Positions 10,041 through 17,416 of a stretch of 37,906 nucleotides of DNA are shown piece after piece. Under the pieces are notes generated by a model. The model was given only the letters and a program-made list of their open reading frames with translations. It searched no databases and was not told where the DNA came from. The stretch's first letter is position 1. Every line of letters starts with the position of its first letter. Made by a program: the position numbers and the translations under genes. This DNA comes from Holophagaceae bacterium (GTDB lineage: Bacteria > Acidobacteriota > Holophagae > Holophagales > Holophagaceae), in NCBI GenBank assembly GCA_003165415.1, contig PLUC01000051.1, positions 1 through 37,906 on the forward strand, written 5' to 3'.

Positions 10041-10197
10041 GTCCGCTGTCCCGCCCCGTCGCGCCTTCCTGTTTCGTTCGGGTCCCGGTGCAATGTACCG
10101 ACCCACCGGTGCGTCAGATCCTTGGAACGTGCTCGGCGGCTTCGCCGCCTGCGCGCGATCCAAGGTCTGACGCAGGCCTTCCCCGCCTGGATTCAAG
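10041..10197 (+). repeat. Structured intergenic repeat element, copy A
   Basis: Copy A consists of a 73-bp outer segment (10041-10113), a hairpin (10111-10173) and a ~24-bp tail. The outer segment is nearly identical (~88%) to the reverse complement of 10372-10444. The hairpin has the stem GCGTCAGA/TCTGACGC continuing into CCTTGG/CCAAGG, and is capped by GGCGGC-TTC-GCCGCC. The tail (AGGCCTTCCCCGCCTGG) recurs inverted in copy B. It lies between two convergent genes. It could be a REP/BIME-like mobile palindromic element or a structured RNA. Confidence 0.75.
10111..10173 (+). repeat. Long hairpin inside repeat copy A
   Basis: GCGTCAGATCCTTGG (10111-10125) pairs with CCAAGGTCTGACGC (10160-10173) with one bulged base. 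An inner 6-bp GC stem, GGCGGC/GCCGCC, with a 3-nt loop lies at 10135-10149. The paired outer bases differ from those of copy B by compensatory changes. Confidence 0.75.
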
Positions 10198-10295
10198 GTT
10201 GCGGTTCAATGGCAAAGGTGGCGATGGTCTGATCCTATAGGCCCCAAGTCCCGGAATGGTTGCCGCGAAACGTTTTCCAATGACTGGTGACGTAT

Positions 10296-10444
10296 CCAAA
10301 AAACCAGGCGGGAAAGGCCAGCGTGAACTTTTGCAGCGCCCGCAGCGCAGCGAGGACGCTTCAAGAGATTCACGCACCGGTGGGTCGGCGCATCGCCGAG
10401 GGACCCGGACGAAACAGGAAGGCGCGACGGGCGGGACAACGGAC
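10296..10444 (-). repeat. Structured intergenic repeat element, copy B (inverted)
   Basis: Copy B is the inverted partner of copy A. Read on the minus strand, the 73-bp outer segment is 10444-10372, the hairpin 10375-10321 (stem GCGTGAA/TTCACGC), and the tail TGGCCTTTCCCGCCTGG runs to about 10300. The two copies are ~100 bp apart. The hairpin interior differs strongly from copy A while the stem is kept through paired substitutions. No protein-coding gene can be supported in the whole 10033-10456 gap. Confidence 0.72.
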
Positions 10445-10456
10445 GCTCCAGTGGTA

Positions 10457-12004
10457 CTAACCCTGCGGCTTCATGCAGCGGGCGGAAGGGGCGAGGGCCA
10501 GGCCGCCCTTGGCGGTGCAGCGCAGCTCGGACGGGAGCATCCGGCCCACGGCGTAGACCGCGTCCAGGGTCTCGTCCAGGGGCACCGGGTTCCGGTACCC
10601 GCCCAGCACCAGGTCCGCGCACAGGAAGGCGTTGGCGGCGGCGACGGCGTTGCGGGTGTGGCAGGGAATCTCCACCACCCCCTGCACCGGGTCGCAGACC
10701 AGGCCCATGGTGTTCTGGAAGGCCACGGCCGCGGCCTGGCAGGCCTGCGCCGCGGAGCCGCCCATGGCGTCCACCACCGCCGCCGCGGCCATGGCGCCGG
10801 CGGCGCCGATCTCCACCTGGCACCCGGCCACTTCCGCGGCGAAGGTGGCGCGGGTGGCCACGATGACGCCCACCGCGCCCGCGGCCAGCAGGGCCCGGGC
10901 GATGGTCGCCGGGTCCAGGCCGCGTTCCTCGGCCAGGGTCACCAGCGTTCCCGGCAGGGTGCCGGCGGCCCCGCCGGTGGGGGCGGCGCAGACCACGCCC
11001 ATGGCGCCGTTCACGTGCATCACCGCCATGGCCCGGGCCGCGGCCCGCAGGTGCGGCCCGCCCAGGGACAGGCGGCCCTGGGCCTCCGCCTGGAACACCG
11101 CGCCGGCGCTGGGCGCCAGCAACTGCATGCCCCGGAACTCCGGATCCAGGCCGTGGCGCACCGACTGGGCCATGACCTCGAAGCGGCGCAGCATCTCCGC
11201 CTCCACCTGCCGGGGCTCCAGGCCCAGCAGCCCCGCCTCGGACAGCAGCGCGAGCCCGCCCATGGAGACGCCCCGGGCTTCGGCCTGGGCCACCAGCTCG
11301 GCGCCGCTGTGGAACAGCATCGCGCCGGTCTGGACGAAATAGACCGGATCGGCCTGGAGCGCCCGCGCCACCCCGGGCAGGCCGCGCAGCCGCGCCAGCA
11401 GCTCCCCCGCGGGATCCGCCCGCCGCGCCAGCACCATGGCCTCGGAGCCCCGCCGCTGGACCGCCGGCGGGGAGAGCAGGGCCCCGTGCTTCTGGATCCC
11501 GGCCAGCACGGCGGGCAGGCCCTCCTCCGTCACCGTCACCGCTAGGTCGTAGCCGCAGCCGCTGAACAGCACGGGCCAGCCGTCCAGGCTGGTGACCTCG
11601 AAATCCCCTCCGCCGATGGAGCGGGCCAGCAGGTCCAGGCCGCGGCCATCCGCCGCCTGGGCCCGGATTTGCGCCAGGTTGGGGTGGTCGGCGCCGGGGA
11701 TGGGGCGCACTTCGAAGCGGAGCTCCAGGCCCGCGCCGGGAGCCCGCTCCAGGGCGCGGAAGAAGTCCTCCCCGGTCAGCGGGCGGCCCATGAGCCCTTG
11801 GGCGAATGCGCGGTCCGCGCCCTGCTGGGCGTAGGTGTGGGCGTAGGACCCGCCCGGATCGAAGGCGCACACCACCCGCGCCGGGGTGCCCCCCATCAGG
11901 GAGCGGACCACCGAGGCGATGTGGTAGGCGCCGGCGGTGTGGGAGCTGGAAGGCCCGCGCATGACCGGTCCCAGGACGTGGTTGAAGATGCTGATCTGTT
12001 TCAT
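10457..12004 (-). CDS. sdaA: L-serine ammonia-lyase (L-serine dehydratase), single-chain Fe-S type
   Basis: A 515-residue single-chain enzyme. The N-terminal beta domain begins ISIFNHVLGPVMRGPSSSHTAGA, the SDH-beta signature GPSSSHT. The C-terminal alpha domain carries GAVGVIVATRATFAAEVAGCQVEIGAAGAMAAAA and NTMGLVCDPVQGVVEIPCHTRNA, with the cysteines that hold the catalytic [4Fe-4S] cluster. It converts L-serine to pyruvate and ammonia in the cytoplasm. Domain order and length fit the fused class. The ATG at 12004 has only a weak Shine-Dalgarno. Directly upstream on the same strand is a sigma-54 activator that may control it, though I saw no convincing -24/-12 promoter in the 118-bp gap. Confidence 0.95.
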   Translation of the reverse strand: MKQISIFNHVLGPVMRGPSSSHTAGAYHIASVVRSLMGGTPARVVCAFDPGGSYAHTYAQQGADRAFAQGLMGRPLTGEDFFRALERAPGAGLELRFEVRPIPGADHPNLAQIRAQAADGRGLDLLARSIGGGDFEVTSLDGWPVLFSGCGYDLAVTVTEEGLPAVLAGIQKHGALLSPPAVQRRGSEAMVLARRADPAGELLARLRGLPGVARALQADPVYFVQTGAMLFHSGAELVAQAEARGVSMGGLALLSEAGLLGLEPRQVEAEMLRRFEVMAQSVRHGLDPEFRGMQLLAPSAGAVFQAEAQGRLSLGGPHLRAAARAMAVMHVNGAMGVVCAAPTGGAAGTLPGTLVTLAEERGLDPATIARALLAAGAVGVIVATRATFAAEVAGCQVEIGAAGAMAAAAVVDAMGGSAAQACQAAAVAFQNTMGLVCDPVQGVVEIPCHTRNAVAAANAFLCADLVLGGYRNPVPLDETLDAVYAVGRMLPSELRCTAKGGLALAPSARCMKPQG

Positions 12005-12122
12005 CGCGGCCGCCAGGGAGATGGGTTTCTGAATGATTGAATCATGCCAGCGCGATCCGGGACTTCGGCGGTCTTTTCCGCCGCCGCCCGGGAATTCGCC
12101 AGGCGTGCAGGATAGGTAGCGT

Positions 12123-13139
<1,017 letters not shown>

Positions 13140-13523
13140 TCCGGCTCCATGGATCCTGGCTGGATGGGCGGAGGGGGCGAGCCAACCAGCCAAAAATGAA
13201 TATTATTAAAAAAATAACTTAAAAAATTTGACGCAGGCCAAGTGATGACCATGCTAGCACGGATGGAGACAGCGTTGACAAGAAGATGAAGCAACAGATA
13301 TTGCCGTGGCCATGGAGATCGAGGTCTGGCGGGTCATTGGGGGGATCAGAATGATGGAACAAAATCCGTTATGAATGAGCGACAAAATACATATTATATA
13401 TTTTGACGGTGACACCCAAGCCGATCAGGGGTTATTTCCCGTGAGGTGAATGGCATATCGTTTGCCTTTAACTTCTGGGTTCCCCCATGCAGGCATACAG
13501 CCGCACGGCATCCAGGAGGTCTT
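13140..13523. other. 384-bp AT-rich intergenic region with candidate promoters
   Basis: The gap between the sigma-54 activator and the GT/GH130 remnant is unusually AT-rich for this window (tracts at ~13195-13228 and ~13381-13405). On the plus strand I see TTGACA (13275-13280)-N18-TATTGC and TTATGA (13369-13374)-N17-TATTAT (13392-13397), both plausible sigma-70 promoters. No coding region is supported. Confidence 0.45.
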
Positions 13524-14021
13524 ATGAGTCTATCTGGCGCCACCGGCGCGCTCCGCAGGATGGCCATCCTGGGCAACCACACCCCGCGCCATTGCGGCAC
13601 CGCCACCTTCACCGCGAATCTCCGGGCGGCCCTGACCGCCCGGTTCCCACGCTTGGAACGTTTCGTCCTGGCCATGAATGAATCGATGAAAAACCACGCC
13701 TATCCCGAATGCGTGCGGGTGCAGATCGCCCAGGAGGATCCCGTCTCCTACTGGAAAGCGGCCCAGACCCTGAACGCGCACGGCGCCGGGCTGCTGCGCG
13801 AGGTCCATGGCGTGCCCACGCGCAAGAGTTCCGGGCGCCGGGGCGGATGGTGGGATGCCGGCAAAACCGGCCTGGCCGCCCCGCCCTTGGAGACCCCCCG
13901 GGGCTGGCTGATGCTCTACCACGGCGTGCGCCGTACCGTGTCCGGCTGCATCTACCGCGTCGGCATCCGCAGGCTGCTGGAGTGGCTGGACGAGCATGGG
14001 GAGGAGCCGGATCACGAGTGA
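13524..14021 (+). pseudogene. Remnant: glycosyltransferase N-terminus joined to GH130-like glycosidase C-terminus
   Basis: ATG 13524 has a perfect AGGAGG upstream, so this is a genuine gene start. Residues ~12-95 (RMAILGNHTPRHCGTATFTANLRAAL, FVLAMNES, HAYPECVRVQIAQEDPVSYW) look like the beginning of a GT4-type glycosyltransferase. At about residue 95 (NAHGAGLL) the expected continuation is missing. The rest (WWDAGKTGLAAPPLETPRGW, LMLYHGVRRTVSGCIYRVG) resembles the C-terminal part of GH130 mannoside-phosphorylase-like proteins, followed by a short tail. Only 165 residues remain of two genes that should total about 700 or more. The simplest reading is a deletion that fused two adjacent genes. 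No active site of either is complete. Family calls are from memory of motifs. Confidence 0.65.
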
Positions 14022-14044
14022 CCCGGCCCCGTCCGTTTATGGCT

Positions 14045-14800
14045 CTACTGGAGGAGGGTGAGGATGCCCTGGGCGGCGGTGTTCGCCTTGGACAAGGCGC
14101 TGATGCCGGACTGCTGCAGGATCTGGTATTTGGTGAGGTTCACCACCTCGTCGGCGATGTTGGCGTCCTGGATCTGGCTCAACTGGGCGGTCTGGTTCTG
14201 CATCTGGATGCCCAGCACGTTGGAGTAGGCCTGGAGCGACTCTTCGCCGGCGCCGATGGCGCCCCGGGCCGCGCCCAGGGAGGCGAGGGAAGCGCTGATG
14301 TTGAGCGCGGCCTGGGTCGCGCTGGTGATCAGGTTGCCGGCGAGGGCGGTGACGGCGTCCACGGACACGGTGAAGTTGCCGTAGGTGATGCCGATGCCCG
14401 TGGTGAAGCTGACCGTGGTGGTGCTGGTGAGGGCGTTGAAGGTGGTCAGGATGCTCTGGAACTCGGCGTCCAGCGCGGAGGTGTCGGCGCCCTGCCCCTG
14501 GGCTTCCTGGGCCAGTTCCGCCGCGCGGGTGAGCAGGTTGGTGGCCTCGTTGAGGGTGCCGTCCTGGGTCTGCAGGGTGGAGAGCATGTTGTTGGCGTTG
14601 GCCTGGCCCTGGACGTCGATCTGGGTGTCGGCGGTGAGGCCGTTGGCGATCACCAGGCCGGAGGCGTCGTCCGATGCCTGGTTGATGCGCTTGCCGGTGG
14701 TGAGGGCGGTGATGGTGTCCTTCAGTCCGGTGCCGGTGATGCCCAGCTGGTAGCTGGCACCCAGGGCTGCGACGTTGTTGAGAATGGAAGTAACAGCCAT
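14045..14800 (-). CDS. Flagellin
   Basis: A 251-residue flagellin. The N-terminal D0/D1 region includes SILNNVAALGASYQL, then LTTGKRINQASDDASGLVIANGL, the hallmark flagellin motif. The C-terminal region ends SQIQDANIADEVVNLTKYQILQQSG..ALSKANTAAQGILTLL, also canonical. The central D2/D3 region is very short, so the filament surface would be small. The protein is exported by the flagellar type III system and polymerises as the filament. The ATG at 14800 follows AGGAGAACGCC. It is followed on the same strand direction by fliS and a methyltransferase transcribed toward it, a typical filament gene cluster. Confidence 0.96.
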   Translation of the reverse strand: MAVTSILNNVAALGASYQLGITGTGLKDTITALTTGKRINQASDDASGLVIANGLTADTQIDVQGQANANNMLSTLQTQDGTLNEATNLLTRAAELAQEAQGQGADTSALDAEFQSILTTFNALTSTTTVSFTTGIGITYGNFTVSVDAVTALAGNLITSATQAALNISASLASLGAARGAIGAGEESLQAYSNVLGIQMQNQTAQLSQIQDANIADEVVNLTKYQILQQSGISALSKANTAAQGILTLLQ

Positions 14801-14899
14801 GGCGTTCTCCTGATGCGGCGGACCGTTTCAGCGGTGGCGGATGAGGGGTGGGGGATCCTTGCGTTTCCCGGGATAGGCGATCTGGGCAACAAAACCTTG

Positions 14900-14913
14900 A
14901 AGCACGTGTGCTT
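14900..14913. promoter_or_regulatory. Palindrome upstream of flagellin
   Basis: AAGCAC-GT-GTGCTT is a 6-bp inverted repeat located 100 bp upstream of the flagellin start. It may be an operator or an mRNA/DNA hairpin, and I cannot assign a regulator. No clean sigma-28 promoter was found for flagellin. Confidence 0.3.
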
Positions 14914-15083
14914 GGATTGGAAAAGCAACCATGGTGCCAAGATTTCGCACGGGTCGGCCAAAGGTCCCCGCGCCGCGGCGGGCAGCGCCAGAACCCCTCA
15001 AACCGTCAGGCGGCGCCTGCCTTTCCCGGAAACACGCACAGGCCCGGGCATGGGCCGAAATTGCCTATCCCAGCCAAGGCCGG

Positions 15084-15764
15084 TCACCCCAAGGGCGCGG
15101 CGGTCACGAGGTACAGCGGCCGGGTGCTGCTGGACAGGTGGCTCTGGCTATGGGCCAGGGTCCTGACCTGGAGGTTGCCGCTCGAGAGGATCGCCAGCGG
15201 ATCCTCGGGCAGGGCATCCTTCCAGGCGAACGCCACATCCTCATCCCGGTGGGCCAGTTCCAGGATCAGGGTGGGGACCCGGGCCAGCAGCTCGGCCAGC
15301 AGGCGTCGAACATGATCAATGCCGTTGCGCAGGTTGATGTGATGCAGCACGCTCAGAATCAGCGCGACATCATAGGTTCCCGGCAGGATGGCGCATACCG
15401 TGTCGAGATCCAGGGGTGCGGTCCTGAACACGGCGGGAAGGCCGTTGAGCCGTTGGCAGGCCAGGGCCATGGCGGTGTTTTCCGGATTGATGTCGAACCC
15501 GGTGACGCTGGCGCCGCGATCCGCGAAGAAGAACGGGAAATAGCCCAGGGAGGAACCGAAGTCGATGAGCCGGAAGCCCCTTCCCAGGGGCGCCAGCGCG
15601 GCCTCGATGGCCAGGGCGCGATCCCGGCAGGGGCGCAGCGGCTCATCCAGGCCGATGATGCCGTACAGCGGCTGGTAGTGCTCGACCCGGGAATAGCACT
15701 GGTGGATGAGTTCCGGGGTGGCCGCGACGGGCGCGTCCTCCACCCGGCCCACCGGGAGGGTCAT
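15084..15764 (-). CDS. Class I SAM-dependent methyltransferase
   Basis: A 226-residue protein, taken from ATG 15764, which overlaps the fliS stop as ATGA. The ORF track fused it to a longer frame. It has a Rossmann methyltransferase core: motif I LIDFGSSLGYFPFFFADRGASVTGFDINPEN, motif II region FRTAPLDLDTVCAILPGTYDVALILSVLHHI. The final strands are near YLVTAAPLG. The substrate is not evident. Tight coupling with fliS and nearness to flagellin make flagellin or flagellar glycan modification an attractive guess, but this is context only. Confidence 0.85.
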   Translation of the reverse strand: MTLPVGRVEDAPVAATPELIHQCYSRVEHYQPLYGIIGLDEPLRPCRDRALAIEAALAPLGRGFRLIDFGSSLGYFPFFFADRGASVTGFDINPENTAMALACQRLNGLPAVFRTAPLDLDTVCAILPGTYDVALILSVLHHINLRNGIDHVRRLLAELLARVPTLILELAHRDEDVAFAWKDALPEDPLAILSSGNLQVRTLAHSQSHLSSSTRPLYLVTAAPLG

Positions 15765-16189
15765 CCGACCATCTCTTCCGTGGACAGCCGGGCGTCGGCC
15801 CGGGTCTGCAGGTTGCGGATGCACAGGCAGAACTGCCGGCGCAGGTCGTCCATCTGGCGGATGACCGTCTCGATCTGTTCGGGCCGGTTCTTCCGGCTGC
15901 CCTCGAACATCTCCTTGATCCACCAGATGTAGATCCCGTGCAGCCGGTCCACCACGTTCCGGTCCGCTTCCGGGTTGAGCATGCCCAGGAGGTGATTCAT
16001 GATCTTGGCGGCCCGGTTCAGCAGGCGGGCCTTTTCCATATTGTCTTTGCGCCGGATCGCGGTCGCGGCCTGCCCCAGGAACCTTTCGGCCCCTTCCAGC
16101 AGCATGGCTGCCAGTTCCTCGGCACTGGCGGCATCGATGCGCTGTGCGAGGTAGGCACCCGTCTGTTTTGCGGCATAGGGGTTTTGCAT
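15761..16189 (-). CDS. fliS: Flagellar secretion chaperone FliS
   Basis: I choose the ATG at 16189 (MQNPYAAKQTGAYLAQRI), which has GGAG six bases upstream. The track's GTG at 16204 would sit at the predicted transcription start. The 142-residue product has the FliS layout: NPYAAKQT at the N-terminus, AAMLLEGAERFLGQAATAI, and the four-helix bundle with LLGMLNPEADRNVVDRLHGIYIWWIKEMFEGSRK. FliS binds the C-terminus of flagellin in the cytoplasm and keeps it unpolymerised until export. A sigma-28-like -10 element lies just upstream, and a methyltransferase is coupled downstream. Confidence 0.93.
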   Translation of the reverse strand: MQNPYAAKQTGAYLAQRIDAASAEELAAMLLEGAERFLGQAATAIRRKDNMEKARLLNRAAKIMNHLLGMLNPEADRNVVDRLHGIYIWWIKEMFEGSRKNRPEQIETVIRQMDDLRRQFCLCIRNLQTRADARLSTEEMVG

Positions 16190-16210
16190 GGGCTTCTCCG
16201 TCACTAGGTC

Positions 16211-16218
16211 TTATCGGC
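16211..16218 (-). promoter_or_regulatory. Sigma-28 (FliA)-like -10 element for fliS
   Basis: On the minus strand the sequence is an exact GCCGATAA, the sigma-28 -10 consensus, 22-29 bp upstream of the fliS ATG. The expected -35 position (TTATCCTG) is a poor match to TAAAGTTT, so this is a candidate. It implies a leader of only ~15 nt, just long enough for the GGAG site. Confidence 0.5.
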
Positions 16219-16537
16219 CCGATCCGGTTCAGGATAAGCCCCGAAAATTTTTCTAGGGGGGCAAAGGTCACTTAGACCTTTTTTCAATAAGATTTTCATT
16301 TAAACGATTCGTTCCCCCAACCAGGGTGAAACCGCCCGCCAGGGCAGTGATTGGAGGGTGGTGAATGCCTGGGGCGCAGACCGGCGCCCACCATGGCCTT
16401 CGCGGAGGCTCCCAATGGACGCGGTCAGGGGATTACAAGATCGGGGCAGGGGGTGGGCCCGGGATGGTGCGGGTCAAGGCCCGGTGGAGGTGCCGGGCCC
16501 GTTGGTGTTGCTCCAGACCTCCGCGCTGGCCAGGTCA
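16219..16537. other. Intergenic region upstream of fliS, no gene supported
   Basis: This is the rest of a 348-bp gap. It holds a perfect inverted repeat AAAGGTC-ACTTA-GACCTTT (16263-16281) that runs into a T6 tract on the plus strand, resembling a weak intrinsic terminator or an operator. The remainder (~16330-16537) is GC-rich with overlapping short ORFs (16351-16584) that lack recognisable motifs or consistent ribosome-binding sites, so I do not call them. Confidence 0.4.
16263..16281. promoter_or_regulatory. Perfect inverted repeat AAAGGTC-N5-GACCTTT
   Basis: The arms are 7 bp with a 5-bp spacer, about 74 bp upstream of fliS. On the plus strand it is followed by T's, so it could stop transcription entering from the left. 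On the minus strand it could be an operator for the flagellar genes. Confidence 0.35.
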
Positions 16538-16858
16538 TCAAGCATCAGGACCTTTGCCTAAATGATGAGAACGTTTCTCGCTAGGCATCGGTCTGCCCGG
16601 GGCGATCTTCTTCCCACCAACCTCCCCCTGGTCACCCAGTTCCTCGTGCTTGGGTTCGTCCCCTGATGCGCACACCGAGCTAAGGGCTATTCCCACTTCC
16701 TTGGCCTTGCGCTTGAGCTTGTCGGTCAGATCCTCGAGTTCCGCCCGGAGATCCGGACCGCTCTTGGGCGTGACCAGGGCCACCACCACCGCCCCCACGG
16801 CCGCACCTAGCAGGAAGAGAAGAAGGTTCTTCCCCAATGCTCCGTTCTCTTCACTCAT
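16538..16858 (-). CDS. YtxH-domain small membrane protein
   Basis: A 106-residue protein with one N-terminal membrane segment (LLLFLLGAAVGAVVVALVTPKSGPDLRAEL), then a charged helix (EDLTDKLKRKAKEVG). The glycine-rich membrane helix followed by TPKSG..LR..L is the YtxH signature. These are small general-stress-type proteins of unknown function. The tail after residue 60 is low-complexity and not family-conserved. The start has a very strong Shine-Dalgarno (GAAGGAGG) 7 bases from ATG 16858. Confidence 0.78.
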   Translation of the reverse strand: MSEENGALGKNLLLFLLGAAVGAVVVALVTPKSGPDLRAELEDLTDKLKRKAKEVGIALSSVCASGDEPKHEELGDQGEVGGKKIAPGRPMPSEKRSHHLGKGPDA

Positions 16859-16951
16859 CGGAAACCTCCTTCGGCGCGGTAATATTTAGGATCCGCAGGT
16901 CAATTACCGGGCAATTTTTGCGGCTGTCAATAGTTAAGATCCGGACAAGCC

Positions 16952-17197
16952 ATGATCAAGCACTTGGAGGATGTCCTCCGGCACCTGGCCTCCGGGAACC
17001 AGGTCCCACCCGGCTCATGCTGCGCCTGCCTGCAGTACGTGGACACTCGGAGGCACCTCCCCAACTGCATCATCCACCTGGCCTTGATCGAGATTGAGGA
17101 GTGGAGGGAATTAGGTGGGAAAACCCTGGGAATAAATGGTAACAGTTTCAATCTGTTGGGAGCCATGCTCAGCGCCGCCTTGGGGGCCAGCTACTGA
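16952..17197 (+). CDS. Hypothetical small protein
   Basis: An 81-residue open frame, MIKHLEDVLRHLASGNQVPPG, with a short cysteine cluster (CCACLQ and a later C) and a predicted amphipathic C-terminus. No family is recognised. It has no strong Shine-Dalgarno and ends 7 bp before the 3' end of the tRNA-Ser on the opposite strand. Genes at tRNA 3' ends are sometimes remnants of integrated elements, but nothing else here supports integration. It may be real or spurious. Confidence 0.35.
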   Translation: MIKHLEDVLRHLASGNQVPPGSCCACLQYVDTRRHLPNCIIHLALIEIEEWRELGGKTLGINGNSFNLLGAMLSAALGASY

Positions 17198-17204
17198 TCA
17201 GGAT

Positions 17205-17292
17205 TGGCGGAAGGTAAGGGATTCGAACCCTTGGAGGGTTTCCCCTCGACAGTTTTCAAGACTGTTCGCATAAACCACTCGCGCAACCTTCC
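17205..17292 (-). tRNA. tRNA-Ser (anticodon UGA)
   Basis: On the minus strand the 7-bp acceptor stem GGAAGGT/ACCTTCC, discriminator G and encoded CCA are visible. The anticodon arm reads ACAGT-CTTGAAA-ACTGT with anticodon TGA, reading UCA-type codons. A long variable arm (GAGGGGAAACCCTC) marks it as class II serine tRNA, and the T arm is GGG-TTCGAAT-CCC. The track ORF at 17204-17395 is only an antisense shadow. Confidence 0.95.
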
Positions 17293-17416
17293 AGGCCAAA
17301 ATGATGCCACGCCCTGCCCGGATCGTCCATTTGGGCCTCGGGTTGCAAGTCGGTTACAAAAGTCCAGTTCCTCGCCTTTGATATGGCCTTATTGAAAGCA
17401 GCCCAAGCTGTTGGTT

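Noticed and set aside
10114-10377. 87-residue minus-strand ORF inside the intergenic element
   Set aside because: It spans both hairpins and the spacer, is basic with no motif, and the inverted-repeat structure explains the sequence better.
12005-12122. Sigma-54 promoter in front of sdaA
   Set aside because: CTGGCATGATTCAATC has the -24 GG but lacks GC at the -12 spacing. Another GG element is off by one base. Neither meets the consensus.
16351-16584. Three overlapping small plus-strand ORFs upstream of the YtxH gene
   Set aside because: All three frames are open only because of high GC. They show no ribosome-binding sites consistent with coding and no recognisable product.
16952-17292. Integrated element at the tRNA-Ser(UGA) 3' end
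   Set aside because: No integrase, no visible duplicated tRNA end and no phage-like genes. The single small ORF there is not enough.
17204-17395. 63-residue ORF starting MAEGKGFEPLEGFPSTVF
   Set aside because: It is the antisense reading of tRNA-Ser, a well-known false gene pattern.
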